A stretch of 64,000 nucleotides of DNA, from positions 124,001-188,000 of IMG/VR virus record IMGVR_UViG_3300028840_008160. One strand, 5' to 3'. Every line of letters begins with the position of its first letter. The stretch's first letter is position 1. Below the pieces are notes generated by a model that saw only the letters and a program-made list of their open reading frames with translations, made no database searches and was not told the origin of the DNA. Below, piece by piece: positions 19,726 to 26,597 of this stretch. Both the position numbers and the translations under genes were made by a program. The stretch is from a virus.

Positions 19726-20777
19726 TACAACTACAAGATTTGTTGAAAGGTTATGTTGTTGATCGTGAAAATATTCAAAGTGTCGGCAATATGACAATGA
19801 TTCCAATTATTGCTGATGTTGAGTTTACAAACGTTGCCGATGTAAACGATGTGACGTTGAAACGAGATCCAGCATATAATACATTAGAATTTCAGAATGC
19901 TAGTGGAAATATCGGCATTGCTTTGCAAGGATGGACATTGATTGATAACAATCAGCGTGCTCAGGATAGAACAATTCCCTATGCTCATTTGATTAAAGCA
20001 GCAAATGCTAAACTTATTCCTGCAAATTGTGTTCAAGCACATCAAGGCGGACATTTTGATGCGTCAAAGGTTGATCAGGAATCTTTTATGGTTTTGCCGC
20101 CATCATTGCGAGGGCTTGCTTTGAAGAAGTCAACATATAGTTCAGCTGACTATAGTGCATTATGGGAATCACTTGGTAAATGGGCAAAAGGTGTGGATTG
20201 CTATAGTAATGGATTACAACTTTTTTACAGCAAGTTTGAAGATAAACTTGAACAATTCGTTGCGCAGTTTGAGCCTGTTGAAAAGCAATTGGGCTCGATT
20301 GTATTGATTAATGGTAAATTAGTTGCTATTGATTTGATGCCAAAATATAAGAATTGGAATTCAGTCTGGCGAGCGATTATTCGTGATAGTTATGGTGCTG
20401 AAGCTGTTCGAGTAATCGAAAATGAAGGAGCTATCAACATTCATCCTTCGTTGGACCTTTCAAGTATTAACACGATTGATGATCTTGAAGAAGCATACGA
20501 AAACATGAAAAATGATTTTTATGATTCTTTGCAAAACATGCTCAATCAAACTTTGCAGATGCATGTTAGTAATACTATTCTTGATCAAGCTGGCGAATTG
20601 ACAATGATGAAGTTTGAAAGCGACGAGTATACTGGTCAAGGCGTCGTTCATGGCGATGAACATTTTGTTTATTTGTCTGTAGTGAATTCATCGTCTAAAC
20701 CAAGTGGAAGTCGACCACAGCAGTTTCAATCACTGCGGAGAACGCCTTATAGCGGTACGTCATTCAATTTTAGATAA
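19713..20777 (+). CDS. ARPP-1-like protein, 354 aa
   Basis: The central region (~45-115: GIALQGWTLIDNNQRAQD, then IPANCVQAHQGGHFD) resembles the ARPP-1 domain (G-x-x-NR ... IPVxCVExGR) known from proteins linked to ADP-ribose and RNA-repair type operons. Molecular activity is unknown. It is translationally coupled to the Ro60-like operon. The C-terminus is Ser/Gly/Arg-rich (SKPSGSRPQQF), possibly RNA-binding. The domain call is from memory of the motif and should be treated as tentative. Confidence 0.55.
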   Translation: MAQMIQLQDLLKGYVVDRENIQSVGNMTMIPIIADVEFTNVADVNDVTLKRDPAYNTLEFQNASGNIGIALQGWTLIDNNQRAQDRTIPYAHLIKAANAKLIPANCVQAHQGGHFDASKVDQESFMVLPPSLRGLALKKSTYSSADYSALWESLGKWAKGVDCYSNGLQLFYSKFEDKLEQFVAQFEPVEKQLGSIVLINGKLVAIDLMPKYKNWNSVWRAIIRDSYGAEAVRVIENEGAINIHPSLDLSSINTIDDLEEAYENMKNDFYDSLQNMLNQTLQMHVSNTILDQAGELTMMKFESDEYTGQGVVHGDEHFVYLSVVNSSSKPSGSRPQQFQSLRRTPYSGTSFNFR

Positions 20778-20786
20778 GATGAAAAG

Positions 20787-20808
20787 CTACGATTTTCATC
20801 ATGACTAA
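20787..20808 (+). promoter_or_regulatory. Operon A promoter motif CTACG-N10-TGACTAA
   Basis: CTACG (20787-20791), ten bases, TGACTAA (20802-20808). One of four copies with identical spacing upstream of tRNA operons A-D; TGA could be an extended -10 and CTACG an upstream element for a phage-specific holoenzyme. Confidence 0.5.
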
Positions 20809-20830
20809 AGCTTCAGGTAAAATACCTGTT

Positions 20831-20859
20831 AATCTTCGTGATTTTAAGGTATATTTATC
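20831..20859 (+). promoter_or_regulatory. Second conserved promoter-like repeat, copy 1
   Basis: A 29-base segment (AATCTTCGTG, then TTTTAAGGTATATTTATC) matches 31409-31437 at 28 of 29 positions. It contains a TATATT -10-like box at 20850-20855. In operon B the copy ends 24 bases before the leader ATG, which fits a promoter. Confidence 0.5.
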
Positions 20860-20860
20860 T

Positions 20861-20872
20861 TGCTCTTTGAAA
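20861..20872 (+). promoter_or_regulatory. boxA-like antitermination site
   Basis: TGCTCTTTGAAA, close to the ribosomal-operon boxA TGCTCTTTAACA bound by NusB/NusE. Placed just before the Y-like RNA of operon A. Confidence 0.5.
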
Positions 20873-20877
20873 GTATT

Positions 20878-21010
20878 GAAAGTGGCGCTTTAGAGCAAGA
20901 CTTCAGAAAAAGTAGCTCAGTTGGTAGAGCGTCAGTTTATTCAACTGAATGTCATGGATTCAAATTCCATCTTTTTTACCTTAAAAGGTTTTGTTCACTT
21001 TCGCCCTTTC
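20878..21010 (+). ncRNA. Y-RNA-like ncRNA 1 containing a tRNA-like domain
   Basis: Terminal stem: GAAAG (20878-20882), bulged T, GGCG (20884-20887) pair with CGCC (21002-21005) and CTTTC (21006-21010). After an internal loop, AGCAAGA (20894-20900) pairs with TTTTGTT (20989-20995). The same architecture with compensatory changes recurs at 33537 and 46771. A bulged terminal stem and a distal tRNA-like module match bacterial Y RNAs (YrlA type), and a Ro60 gene ends 1.4 kb upstream. Y RNAs regulate access of RNAs to Ro60. The identification is structural inference. Confidence 0.6.
20906..20978 (+). tRNA. tRNA-like domain, anticodon position ATT
   Basis: Full cloverleaf: acceptor GAAAAAG/CTTTTTT (one G-T), D-arm GCTC...GAGC, anticodon arm TCAGT TTATTCA ACTGA, T-arm ATGGA TTCAAAT TCCAT. 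Anticodon would be ATT (Asn codon AAT). The A/T-only acceptor stem and its enclosure in the Y-like RNA argue for a structural mimic instead of a working tRNA. Confidence 0.5.
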
Positions 21011-21054
21011 AATTCTTTTTATAAGTAGAATATAGGTAACGGAAGGAATATTAA

Positions 21055-21138
21055 ATGACTTCACTGACTTGTAATAGCAATTACTTTACAAGTAGTTTTT
21101 CCAATTACGGAAAAACTGATCAGTGGGGTTTTGCATAG
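21055..21138 (+). CDS. Leader peptide A (27 aa) of tRNA operon A
   Basis: ATG 21055 behind GGAAGGA, TAG at 21136. The core codons are those read by the tRNAs downstream: TGT for tRNA-Cys(GCA); AAT three times for tRNA-Asn(GTT); AGC once and AGT twice for tRNA-Ser(GCT); TTT three times for tRNA-Phe(GAA). TAC also occurs twice (tRNA-Tyr is in operon B). The stop lies just 3' of strand 2 of the antiterminator, so a ribosome finishing the ORF would mask strand 2 and permit termination, whereas a ribosome stalled in the Cys/Asn/Ser/Phe run would allow antitermination. Codon match and geometry are seen in sequence; the mechanism is inferred. Confidence 0.8.
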   Translation: MTSLTCNSNYFTSSFSNYGKTDQWGFA

Positions 21139-21203
21139 GTTTCTAACTCAAAGCAAAACGAAATTCAAAGCTCCACTGATCTAACGGTCGGTGGGGCTTT
21201 TTT
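21120..21203 (+). promoter_or_regulatory. Attenuator A: competing antiterminator and terminator
   Basis: Antiterminator: TCAGTGGGG (21120-21128) pairs with CTCCACTGA (21171-21179), with an inner TTTTGC/GCAAAA. Terminator: GCTCCAC (21170-21176) pairs with GTGGGGC (21191-21197) followed by six T. CTCCAC is shared, so the two are mutually exclusive. It sits 28 bases before tRNA-Phe. Confidence 0.85.
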
Positions 21204-21230
21204 AATGGGAGAATGTTAATGAAAATCAAT

Positions 21231-21306
21231 GCTGCTTTAGCTCAGTCGGTAGAGCAAGGGACTGAAAATCCCTGTGTCCGCAGTTCAATTCTGCGAGGCG
21301 GTACCA
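21231..21306 (+). tRNA. tRNA-Phe(GAA) 1
   Basis: Acceptor GCTGCTT/AGGCGGT, anticodon arm GGGA CTGAAAA TCCC, T-arm CGCAG TTCAATT CTGCG, CCA encoded. First tRNA of operon A; its codon TTT occurs in leader A. Confidence 0.93.
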
Positions 21307-21314
21307 TTTTTCAT

Positions 21315-21390
21315 GCCGTTGTAACTCAGTTGGTAGAGTGCTGGACCGAAAATCCAGTGGTCGGCGGTTCAAATCCGCCCGGCGGCACCA
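21315..21390 (+). tRNA. tRNA-Phe(GAA) 2
   Basis: Acceptor GCCGTTG/CGGCGGC, anticodon arm CTGGA CCGAAAA TCCAG, CCA encoded. Position 33 is C, not the usual T. Confidence 0.92.
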
Positions 21391-21402
21391 AAAGGAAACA
21401 AA

Positions 21403-21591
21403 ATGAATGACAAACGAGTTCAGAGATTGATTGATGAACAAATTTGCTGTTCATTTGCTGAAGCGCGCAGATTAGTTGCCGCTATATCAGATGATTGTTT
21501 TGATTCATTTGTCGAAAGGCAAAAACGAAAAAGAGTAACATGGGTCGCAAGCCAATTCGTAAACCGACCCTTTTGTGGCCAAAGGAGGTAA
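21403..21591 (+). CDS. Small protein between tRNAs, 62 aa
   Basis: ATG 21403 with AAGGA site, 13 bases after the CCA of tRNA-Phe 2. Sequence includes RLIDEQICCSFAEARRLVAAI and a basic C-terminus. No family recognised. Inserted between tRNAs of operon A, so co-transcribed with them. Confidence 0.5.
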   Translation: MNDKRVQRLIDEQICCSFAEARRLVAAISDDCFDSFVERQKRKRVTWVASQFVNRPFCGQRR

Positions 21592-21613
21592 TTACTGGTA
21601 CGTAGCTATTTAC

Positions 21614-21701
21614 TGACGAGTAGCCTAGCGGCAAGGCAGTTGGCTGTTAACCAACCGTGACGCAAGTCCAATCGGGGGTTCGAATCCCTCCTCGTCAGCC
21701 A
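21614..21701 (+). tRNA. tRNA with Asn anticodon (GTT) but long variable arm
   Basis: Acceptor TGACGAG/CTCGTCA, G73, CCA encoded; anticodon arm GTTGG CTGTTAA CCAAC. The variable region is 18 bases and can form GAC-GCAA-GTC, a class II feature normally limited to Leu, Ser and bacterial Tyr. Identity is therefore uncertain: Asn by anticodon and G73, Ser-like by body. Confidence 0.85.
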
Positions 21702-21702
21702 A

Positions 21703-21713
21703 GTTCTTTGACA
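21703..21713 (+). promoter_or_regulatory. boxA-like site
   Basis: GTTCTTTGACA immediately after the CCA of the preceding tRNA; resembles boxA of ribosomal operons. Confidence 0.35.
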
Positions 21714-21720
21714 TTTTTAC

Positions 21721-21995
21721 TGGCGTGTAGCTCAGTTGGCAGAGCAGTTGGCTGAATTTCGGCCCACTACATAGTAATATGTAGTTGCAAACTCTTTAAA
21801 TTCAGGGAAAGCTAAGTCATTTGTGATATGCTAATCCTGAGCGAAGCTCGAAAGAGAACGTGCAGAGACTATAATAGGAGCATCCAATTTTAGGATGATG
21901 GGATAGTCCAGACTACAAACAGTTTATACTGGCAGTGAAAACTGTAGTTAGTATGGTTAACCAACATGTCGTAGGTTCGAACCCTACCACGCCAG
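21721..21995 (+). tRNA. tRNA-Asn(GTT) interrupted by a group I intron
   Basis: Exons 21721-21753 and 21956-21995 join into a standard tRNA: acceptor TGGCGTG/CACGCCA, D-arm, anticodon arm GTTGG CT-GTTAA CCAAC, T-arm GTAGG TTCGAAC CCTAC, G73. The intron splits the anticodon loop between T33 and G34. No CCA is encoded. Confidence 0.9.
21754..21955 (+). other. Group I intron in tRNA-Asn (202 nt)
   Basis: 5' exon ends in T and the intron ends in G, as required for group I splicing. The core R element GTGCAGAGACTA (21860-21871) and S element GGATAGTCC (21901-21909) form P7. No ORF inside. The 12-base R core is identical to that of the tmRNA intron at 53747-53758. Confidence 0.88.
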
Positions 21996-22063
21996 CTTTC
22001 TTTTCTCTTTGTCTGACACAAAACGGTGGATAAAGATAGCTAACGAATTTGTTGGACAATAAA

Positions 22064-22150
22064 GGAGGATTAGCGTAACCAGGTAACGCAGCAGATTGCT
22101 AATCTGTGAACTGAAAGGTTTTGGGGGTTCAAATCCCTCATCCTCCGCCA
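22064..22150 (+). tRNA. tRNA-Ser(GCT)
   Basis: Acceptor GGAGGAT/ATCCTCC, anticodon arm GCAGA TTGCTAA TCTGT, long variable arm, G73, CCA encoded. Codons AGC and AGT appear in leader A. Confidence 0.92.
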
Positions 22151-22253
22151 TGAAAATAAGGAGTAATTATGCATAAGGAGTTTCTTTATCACATGTTTAT
22201 GCGGAAAAGTATTTCAATTAACTCAGATTCAATTTGATGATTTTGATTGTGGG

Positions 22254-22367
22254 ATGATGGGTTATTTGAAATGTCAATGTGGTAATGTGATTATGCCTCA
22301 TTGTGAAAGTCGCAAAGTTCAAATCAACGTAATTGATGTTGAAGGAGAAGATAATGGTTGGGCTTGA
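22254..22367 (+). CDS. Possible small zinc-ribbon-like ORF (start unclear)
   Basis: The frame ending TGA at 22365-22367 reads CGMMGYLKCQCGNVIMPHCES and an acidic tail. It stays open upstream through a Cys-containing stretch (CLCGKVFQLTQ) with no in-frame ATG, GTG or TTG near the AAGGAG at 22172. ATG 22254 is the first standard start but cuts the pattern. Either a rare start codon is used or this is a degraded gene. Confidence 0.3.
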   Translation: MMGYLKCQCGNVIMPHCESRKVQINVIDVEGEDNGWA

Positions 22368-22443
22368 TTAGAACTTAAATGAAATTCTACTTTTATCATA
22401 TAATAAAACAAAAAATAGTTTCACATTTTAACGGAAGGATTAT

Positions 22444-22836
22444 ATGATGAAAGTAGAAATCAAAAAACTTGGCGAAGAAGTTATTTGTGATGCTTTAGTT
22501 CAAGTTGATTATCTCAATAATCCGGATAAATTAAAAGAAGTTTGTTTAAGTTCGTTGAAAAAAGGTGATTGTCAAATTGTATCAGATCAAGCAGCTATTT
22601 TTCATCAATTTTCAGATGACAAAGATGGTCACGGAGATGGAGTAACAGGGTTGATCGTTATTAAAGAATCTCATTTTCATATAAGTACATGGCCAGAAGA
22701 ACAATATATACAGATTAACGTTAATACTTGTGGTCATATTGCTAAACCGTTAATTGCATTAAACTGGTTATTGTTTGAAATGAGAGTTGTAAAAAGTACA
22801 TTACAAGTGATTGAACGAGGAGTGTTGTTGAAGTGA
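22444..22836 (+). CDS. speH: S-adenosylmethionine decarboxylase (SpeH/SpeD type)
   Basis: 130 residues, the size of the small prokaryotic proenzymes. Signature GVTGLIVIKESHFHISTWPEE holds the self-cleavage site E75-S76 (Ser becomes the pyruvoyl group) and His residues, and NTCG at ~94-97 supplies the conserved Cys. The enzyme makes decarboxylated AdoMet, the aminopropyl donor for spermidine. Polyamines stabilise packaged DNA, tRNA and ribosomes, so it fits both virion and translation roles. RBS GGAAGG before ATGATG. Confidence 0.88.
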   Translation: MMKVEIKKLGEEVICDALVQVDYLNNPDKLKEVCLSSLKKGDCQIVSDQAAIFHQFSDDKDGHGDGVTGLIVIKESHFHISTWPEEQYIQINVNTCGHIAKPLIALNWLLFEMRVVKSTLQVIERGVLLK

Positions 22837-22907
22837 AAAAGAAGAAAAAGACAAAAAGACAACCTTGTAATAGAGATTGTGCTAATTGTAATAAAATTCT
22901 TTGTTAA
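22833..22907 (+). CDS. Cys-rich micropeptide, 24 aa
   Basis: GTG at 22833 overlaps the TGA of the AdoMet decarboxylase gene; Lys-rich start then C-x3-C-x2-C-x4-C (CNRDCANCNKILC). Could bind a metal. Short, so only moderately supported. Confidence 0.35.
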   Translation: MKKKKKTKRQPCNRDCANCNKILC

Positions 22908-22911
22908 GATT

Positions 22912-23598
22912 ATGTCAAATTATACTGGACAATTTGCTGGACAAGGTCATATCTGGAAGAGAGGAAAAACTGACATTGAATTATTTGGGCCAGAGAAAGC
23001 AAAATTAATTGGTAAAAAAATATCTAAAGCGTTAAAAGGTAAAAGTACTGGTATAGCTAAGAATGCTGACGCAGAACTGTTGCGACGAAAGCGTATTTCA
23101 GATGGCATGAAAAAAGCACATCGTGAAGGTCGTGCTAATAAATGGAAAAGAACAAATTCGTTTGCAGAACAAATGTTTGAAGCTTTTTTGATTAAGAAGA
23201 ATTATAAAAAAGGTGTTGATTTTGTACGAGAAAAAAGGTTTGGATTGTTTTCAGTTGATTTTTTCTTTCCAGAAAAAAATTTAGCAATCGAAATAGATGG
23301 ACAAGCACATTTTAGATATGAACATTTGAAACAACGTGATAAAGTAAAAGATAATTTTTTAAATAGTAAAGGCATAATTGTTTTACGAATTATTTGGAAA
23401 GTATTGTTTCATCATGCTAAAATTACATTTAATCAAATTGAAAAATTGATAATTCAAAATGATAGAATTGCAATTGAAAAATTTATGCTTGATCAATTTG
23501 ATAAATTGTTAATGATGAAAAATGATAAGCATAAATATACAAAAGTAATGAAAGACGGTGTAGCAGAGTTGGTTTCATGCTCTAGACTGCAAATCTAG
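22912..23598 (+). CDS. Homing endonuclease (NUMOD-like plus VSR/DUF559-type nuclease)
   Basis: ATG 22912 (MSNYTGQF). A basic DNA-binding N-terminus with NUMOD3-like segments (KLIGKKISKALKGKS, RRKRISDGMKKAHREG) is followed by a PD-(D/E)XK-type core: FSVDFFFPEKNLAIEIDGQAHF, then DNFLNSKGIIVLRIIWK. This is the very-short-patch-like fold of free-standing phage homing nucleases. Its 3' end runs into tRNA-Cys and stops at the tRNA anticodon stem, which suggests tRNA-Cys is its insertion or target site. Confidence 0.8.
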   Translation: MSNYTGQFAGQGHIWKRGKTDIELFGPEKAKLIGKKISKALKGKSTGIAKNADAELLRRKRISDGMKKAHREGRANKWKRTNSFAEQMFEAFLIKKNYKKGVDFVREKRFGLFSVDFFFPEKNLAIEIDGQAHFRYEHLKQRDKVKDNFLNSKGIIVLRIIWKVLFHHAKITFNQIEKLIIQNDRIAIEKFMLDQFDKLLMMKNDKHKYTKVMKDGVAELVSCSRLQI

Positions 23599-23630
23599 GT
23601 ACGTGGGTTCAAATCCCACCACCGTCTCCA
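23554..23630 (+). tRNA. tRNA-Cys(GCA)
   Basis: Acceptor GACGGTG/CACCGTC, anticodon arm CTAGA CTGCAAA TCTAG, T73 (the Cys discriminator), CCA encoded. Overlaps the end of the homing endonuclease gene. Codon TGT is in leader A. Confidence 0.92.
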
Positions 23631-23637
23631 AAATATA

Positions 23638-23922
23638 GTTGCTCTGGGCTTACGCGCTTAATGAAAGTTGGGTGAGGAAACTCGGGACACCACTGCTGAA
23701 GGTAGGAGATAGGCACCTTAAAAGACGGCTCAAACAATAATTAGTATGACTTTGATGGGTATGTCCAAGCCGAATGAAAGTCCATCAGCCTATCGTTTTT
23801 ACTACCGAGGGTGCAACTCCAAGCAGACCTAGAGGGTGAGCAGCTCGATGATGGTCGGGTCGGAGGCATTAGTCAGATGTAAGCCGCCCGAAAGGGTACA
23901 GAATCCCGGTTATAGGAGCAAC
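23638..23922 (+). ncRNA. rnpB: RNase P RNA (phage-encoded)
   Basis: Ends pair as P1: GTTGCTC (23638-23644) with GAGCAAC (23916-23922). The universal 5' core GAGGAAA (23674-23680) is followed by CGGGA, which pairs with TCCCG (23904-23908) inside ACAGAATCCCGG, forming P4. Other conserved pieces are AGGGTGCAACTCC, and AGATGTAAGCCGCCC ahead of the 3' core, matching the bacterial pattern. About 285 nt, a compact bacterial-type RNA. RNase P trims 5' leaders of tRNA precursors; here it lies among tRNAs it would process. No rnpA is seen in the window. Confidence 0.9.
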
Positions 23923-23948
23923 TTTTTCTTTTGAAGGAGTTTATAAAT

Positions 23949-24034
23949 GGGTGAGTAGCTCAGTTGGTCAGAGCGCCGGGCCGTTAACCCGGAGGCCCAT
24001 TGGGATTTCGTGGGTTCGAATCCCACCTTGCCCT
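23949..24034 (+). tRNA. tRNA with Asn anticodon (GTT) and long variable arm 2
   Basis: Acceptor GGGTGAG/CTTGCCC, anticodon arm CCGGG CCGTTAA CCCGG (C33), 17-base variable region with CCC-ATT-GGG, T-arm GTGGG TTCGAAT CCCAC. Second Asn-anticodon tRNA with a class II-like arm. Position 73 is T and CCA is not encoded. Confidence 0.82.
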
Positions 24035-24066
24035 CTTTCTACGCAAATAGATATGATTACTATAAC

Positions 24067-26496
24067 ATGTTAGAGATTATAGGGAAACATTCAACTGCTA
24101 AAATAATGGTTGACGAAGTTGAAGATTCGTGCATGACACAAATCAAAAATTTCGTTGATCATCCTGCATTTACTAATCCAATCGCAATCATGCCAGATAC
24201 ACATGCCGGTATCGGATCTGTTATTGGGTTCACTATGAGGTTGACTAATAAAGTAATACCAAATGTTATTGGCGTTGACATTGGTTGTTTTATTAAGTCG
24301 ACAAAAGTTTCTTTAGCTGATGGTCGTGAGTTAACATTTGAACAATTGATCGAAGAACATGACAAAGGTTTGAGAAATTTTTGTTTTTCAAAAGATGACA
24401 AAGGCAATATTGTTATTGAAGAGATTTTTAGTCCTAGAAAAACAAGAACCGTGACTGAGTTAATTGAGATTACATTAGATAATGATGAAGTGATTACGTG
24501 TACTGTTGATCATATTTTTTATGATATTAATTGTCAAGAGGTTAAAGTTAGTGATATTAATAAAGGACAATCGCTTTATCCTTTATATATTGAAAAATCT
24601 GGAACAGTTCAAGATGAATTGTCAAAAATTAGTAAGAAGTTCAAATTACGCGATTATTTAGTCGTGTACAATCCCAAAACATATAAGTATGATTATATTC
24701 ATATTTTAGCTGATGATTATAATTTACGACATCATGTTTATGAAAAATCAAAATCAATTAGACATCACATTGATTTTGATAAACACAACAATAATCCGAC
24801 AAATATTACAAGAATGCAATGGAAAGATCATTTTGTTTTGCATTCAAAACATGCGAAGCAGCAAAATATTAAAGGGAAATCTGGTTGGTCAGCTGCTTGG
24901 AGAAAAAATAAAGATCGTTTTTCTGAGATGTCATCTAAAAAAATGAAAAAATTGCATGAAGATGCTTTGTTTAAAGAAAGATTGAAAATTAGAGCTAAAA
25001 CAAATAGAAAAAAATATCTAGAATCAGATGCTTTTTATGAAATGACTAGAGATGCAGGTAATAGAGGAAAAAAATATCTTGTTGCATATTCAAAATCAGA
25101 AAAAGGTAGGAACAAATCATCTGAGATTGGCAGGAATGTAGTAAATCAAAAATATCGTTGTTCTATTTGTAATAAGACAATAAAAAGTGCACGGGCATGC
25201 CCTAATCATTTTAACAGAAAAGATCATAAGCAATGTAATTTGAATATGTCTGATATGATATTGTTAAAAAATCACACAGTAAAAAGTATAAAGCGAATTA
25301 GTTGCGAGCCAACAGATGTGTATTGTTTTACGACTAGATTTAGTAATTTTGCATTAGCATCAGGTGTGTTCGTTCATAATTGTGGCATGTTGTCTATTAA
25401 CATTGGTAAAACTTTGCCGATATCGTTAGAGGATTTTGATACAAAAATTCGTCAGAGAATTCCGTTTGGGCAAGAAGTGCATGATGAAGCAGTTATTCGT
25501 ATGGATACGGACTTTCCATGGAAAATTGCAATAAGTAAAGCTGAAGCATTTGCTGCAGCGTTTCGCGAATCTTATAGAGATATCAGTGTTCCAAGATATT
25601 GTATGGACTGGTTTCTTGAAAAATGTGATACTATTGGTGGTGGAGCAAGACGAGTAATTAATTCATTAGGAACACTTGGCGGAGGAAATCATTTTATCGA
25701 AACTGGTGTTTCAACAACAGGTGGTGATTACTGGATTACTATACATTCTGGGTCAAGGAATTTTGGATTAAAAGTTTGTAATTACTGGCAAAGTATTGCA
25801 GCTAAGTCTTTCAAAAAAGAAAGAACTGGAAAGATTCAAGAGCAAATAGAAGAAGCAAAACGTACTCTTGAAGGAAAAGAGTTGTACGATAGAATTAAAG
25901 AAATTAAACGGTCAACATCAACAAGAGGTATTGACATAACACATCTTGAATGGTTGGAAAATGAAGTCGCTGATGGTTATTTATTTGATATGATATTTGC
26001 TCAATTGTATGCTAGTGTTAATAGATCATATATGGCTAAGTTGATTTGTGATGTACTTGGAGTAGAAATACAAGATTCGATTGAGTCTATTCATAACTTT
26101 ATAGATTTTAATGACTTCATCATTAGAAAAGGTGCTATTAGTTCGTATATTGGTGAACCAATGATTATACCATTTAATATGCGTGATGGTATACTTATTT
26201 GTGAAGGAAAATCGAACAAAGAATGGAATTATTCTGCGCCTCATGGTGCAGGCAGATTGATGAGCAGAACTCAAGCAAATAAACGAATTGATTTAGACAC
26301 ATTTAAGAGTCAAATGAACGGGATTTTTTCTACATCAGTGTGCAAGTCGACATTGGATGAAGCACCGGATGCTTATAAGAGTTCTACAATGATAGAGCAG
26401 GCTATTGAACCAACAGCTGCGATTTTAAACAGGATAAAACCAATTCATAATATGAAAGATTCAAGTGAGTTTCAATTTAGAAGAAAGAAGCAATAA
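24067..26496 (+). CDS. rtcB: RtcB RNA ligase with an HNH intein
   Basis: ATG 24067 (MLEIIGKHS) is the real start; an upstream in-frame ATG lies in the tRNA. Exteins total 444 residues, normal for RtcB. Visible RtcB motifs: PDTHAGIGSVIG, GVDIG-CGM (metal-binding Cys at the intein junction), GGGNHFIE, IHSGSRNFG, and SAPHGAGR near the C-terminus with the guanylylated His region. RtcB joins 2',3'-cyclic phosphate ends to 5'-OH ends and repairs tRNAs cut by anticodon nucleases. Placement beside RNase P RNA and tRNA genes, with Ro60 upstream, indicates tRNA repair. Confidence 0.93.
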   Translation: MLEIIGKHSTAKIMVDEVEDSCMTQIKNFVDHPAFTNPIAIMPDTHAGIGSVIGFTMRLTNKVIPNVIGVDIGCFIKSTKVSLADGRELTFEQLIEEHDKGLRNFCFSKDDKGNIVIEEIFSPRKTRTVTELIEITLDNDEVITCTVDHIFYDINCQEVKVSDINKGQSLYPLYIEKSGTVQDELSKISKKFKLRDYLVVYNPKTYKYDYIHILADDYNLRHHVYEKSKSIRHHIDFDKHNNNPTNITRMQWKDHFVLHSKHAKQQNIKGKSGWSAAWRKNKDRFSEMSSKKMKKLHEDALFKERLKIRAKTNRKKYLESDAFYEMTRDAGNRGKKYLVAYSKSEKGRNKSSEIGRNVVNQKYRCSICNKTIKSARACPNHFNRKDHKQCNLNMSDMILLKNHTVKSIKRISCEPTDVYCFTTRFSNFALASGVFVHNCGMLSINIGKTLPISLEDFDTKIRQRIPFGQEVHDEAVIRMDTDFPWKIAISKAEAFAAAFRESYRDISVPRYCMDWFLEKCDTIGGGARRVINSLGTLGGGNHFIETGVSTTGGDYWITIHSGSRNFGLKVCNYWQSIAAKSFKKERTGKIQEQIEEAKRTLEGKELYDRIKEIKRSTSTRGIDITHLEWLENEVADGYLFDMIFAQLYASVNRSYMAKLICDVLGVEIQDSIESIHNFIDFNDFIIRKGAISSYIGEPMIIPFNMRDGILICEGKSNKEWNYSAPHGAGRLMSRTQANKRIDLDTFKSQMNGIFSTSVCKSTLDEAPDAYKSSTMIEQAIEPTAAILNRIKPIHNMKDSSEFQFRRKKQ
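24286..25380 (+). mobile_element. Intein with HNH endonuclease inside RtcB (365 aa)
   Basis: Starts at Cys (TGT 24286) right after GVDIG and ends FVHN followed by extein Cys-Gly-Met, the classical C...HN|C junctions. The splicing domain begins CFIKSTKVSLADGRE. The middle carries an HNH-type motif (HHIDFDKHNNNPTNI). Insertion is at the catalytic Cys of RtcB, a highly conserved DNA target. Confidence 0.9.
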
Positions 26497-26597
26497 TGTT
26501 GTAGAGTAATTTCAAACCACCATAGGTTTTCAAGCCTCCTTAACGTTACATTTCTTTTGAATTGTTGATTTTTTCATTAACTCAAAAGGAGTGTAAC

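Noticed and set aside
24010-24066. Start of RtcB at ATG 24010
   Set aside because: This ATG lies in the T-arm of the preceding tRNA; ATG 24067 begins with residues typical of RtcB and gives the normal length.
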